This document shows, one piece after another, positions 13,446 through 14,405 of a stretch of 14,405 nt of DNA. Under the pieces are notes generated by a model. That model was not told the origin of the DNA. It made no database searches and saw only the letters and a list, made by a program, of their open reading frames with translations. Numbering within the stretch: the stretch's first letter is position 1; every line of letters begins with the position of its first letter. Source of the stretch: Treponema sp. (GTDB lineage: Bacteria > Spirochaetota > Spirochaetia > Treponematales > Breznakiellaceae); contig JAITNU010000081.1 in the NCBI GenBank assembly GCA_031290325.1, forward strand, positions 1 to 14,405, written 5' to 3'. The position numbers and the translations under genes are program-made.

Positions 13446-14405
13446 CTACTTTACTTCCGCTAAGGGCTGCTGGGAGGCAACCTGGGCGCCGGTGGGTACC
13501 AGGAAGTGGACCTTGCCGGCAGCAGTGGCCTTGATTTCCAGTTCCATCTTCATGGACTCAATGATGATGATGGTGGTCCCGGATACGACCGCTTCCCCTT
13601 CATTCACCGCATAGCGGATGATGGTCCCTGCTACCGGAGCGGGAATCACCGTGCCGCCGGAGGGCGCAGGCGGAGCACTGGGCGCGGTTGCTGGCGCGGG
13701 CACGGCACTGGGCACGGCTGCGGCGGTAATCGCCACAGAGCCTGCAGGCTGGACCACCACGTTGAAGTTAGCGCCGTCCACAGTGACCATATACCGGGCC
13801 GCTTGATTGGCGGGCGGGGCTGCCGGGGCTGCCGGAGCTGCAACCGGGGCCGCTTCGGGGGTGAACTTCACCGGACCCTGGGACCGCTTCTTGAAGAAGT
13901 CTGGGGCAACCTTGGGGAACATGGCGTAGGTCAACACATCTTCCACCGTAACCGAATCGGTACCGAGGACCTTCTTGGCCTCCCCTTCGAGTTTTTCGTA
14001 TTCATGGGGAATATCATCCGCTGGCCGATGGGTGATCTCCTTGTCCATCTTGAGGGCATCCAGGGCCTTCTTGACCACTTCGGGGTTCTTGGGTGCCGCA
14101 CAAGCCCCGTATTTACCTGCCAGGAGGTCCATGGATTCTCCGGTGAGCTTGTTGTACCGGCCAAAGAGCACATTGAAGACCGCCTGGGTTCCTACGATCT
14201 GGCTTGAGGGGGTTACCAGGGGCGGATAGCCGAAGTCCTTCTGAACCACAGCGATTTCCTTGAGCACCTCATCGATCTTATTGGATGCCCCCTGTTCCTT
14301 GAGCTGGCTTTCCAGGTTGGAGAGCATCCCCCCGGGAACCTGGGACACGAGGATCCGGGTGTCGGCGCCGAGGAAGCTGGACTCGAACTTCTTGTAGTTC
14401 TTCCG
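13446..14405 (-). CDS. oadA: Oxaloacetate decarboxylase alpha subunit, 3' part (truncated by window edge)
   Basis: The biotin-carrying carboxyltransferase subunit; only the last 319 residues are present and the frame is open to the right edge, so any start seen inside the window is internal. The first ~160 residues are the C-terminal half of the carboxyltransferase (PYC_OADA-type) region, with QVPGGMLSNL and GYPPLVTPSSQIVGTQAV blocks. A long Ala/Pro linker follows. The final 70 residues are a biotinyl domain with ESMKME, where the biotinylated Lys is encoded at 13550-13548. The protein ends AEVK-TAG, the usual end of a biotinyl domain. It works with OadB, and usually a small gamma subunit, which is not seen here. 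It is first in the minus-strand pair; oadB follows after nine codons in the same frame. Confidence 0.93.
   Translation of the reverse strand, partial: RKNYKKFESSFLGADTRILVSQVPGGMLSNLESQLKEQGASNKIDEVLKEIAVVQKDFGYPPLVTPSSQIVGTQAVFNVLFGRYNKLTGESMDLLAGKYGACAAPKNPEVVKKALDALKMDKEITHRPADDIPHEYEKLEGEAKKVLGTDSVTVEDVLTYAMFPKVAPDFFKKRSQGPVKFTPEAAPVAAPAAPAAPPANQAARYMVTVDGANFNVVVQPAGSVAITAAAVPSAVPAPATAPSAPPAPSGGTVIPAPVAGTIIRYAVNEGEAVVSGTTIIIIESMKMELEIKATAAGKVHFLVPTGAQVASQQPLAEVK

Overview
The window looks like a chromosomal segment of an anaerobic, host-associated bacterium, most likely a gut spirochaete of the Treponema type. This is inferred from gene content: a Na+-pumping decarboxylase OadA/OadB pair, a Lol lipoprotein-export operon, Rpn and AAA-nuclease type PD-(D/E)XK proteins, and small XRE/RHH regulators. 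No rRNA or tRNA is present to fix the taxonomy. No CRISPR array, integrase or complete insertion sequence was found.

Layout. (1) 1-233: the 3' end of a PD-(D/E)XK/AAA-like protein. (2) 264-3832, minus strand: a purine-catabolism pair, guanine deaminase (guaD) overlapping by one base the molybdopterin subunit of xanthine dehydrogenase (xdhA). Together they would convert guanine to xanthine to urate. xdhA is cut at codon 169 by an in-frame TAG with the frame otherwise intact, and the FAD and Fe-S subunits are not encoded here. (3) 3958-7289, plus strand: a tightly overlapping lolC-lolD-lolE operon for extracting lipoproteins from the inner membrane. (4) about 7290-12060: an AT-richer accessory stretch. 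It holds a broken gene of unknown family (7401-7919, also cut by an in-frame TAG), two XRE regulators, a 60-residue helical protein, two ribbon-helix-helix proteins, a radical SAM enzyme and an Rpn-type nuclease flanked by related hairpin repeats. (5) 12066-14405, minus strand: oadB and the 3' part of oadA, the Na+-translocating decarboxylase, separated from the accessory stretch by a bidirectional terminator.

The most notable observations are two genes (xdhA and the 7401-7919 gene) each interrupted by a single TAG in otherwise intact frames, while a third TAG separates oadA from an in-frame oadB. The simplest reading is two nonsense mutations (pseudogenes), but partial amber readthrough can be tested. 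The accessory stretch also contains an operator-like word, ATTCTTAAGA, shared by two regulator genes, several near-consensus sigma-70 promoters, and a tiny ORF plus hairpin directly ahead of the radical SAM gene.
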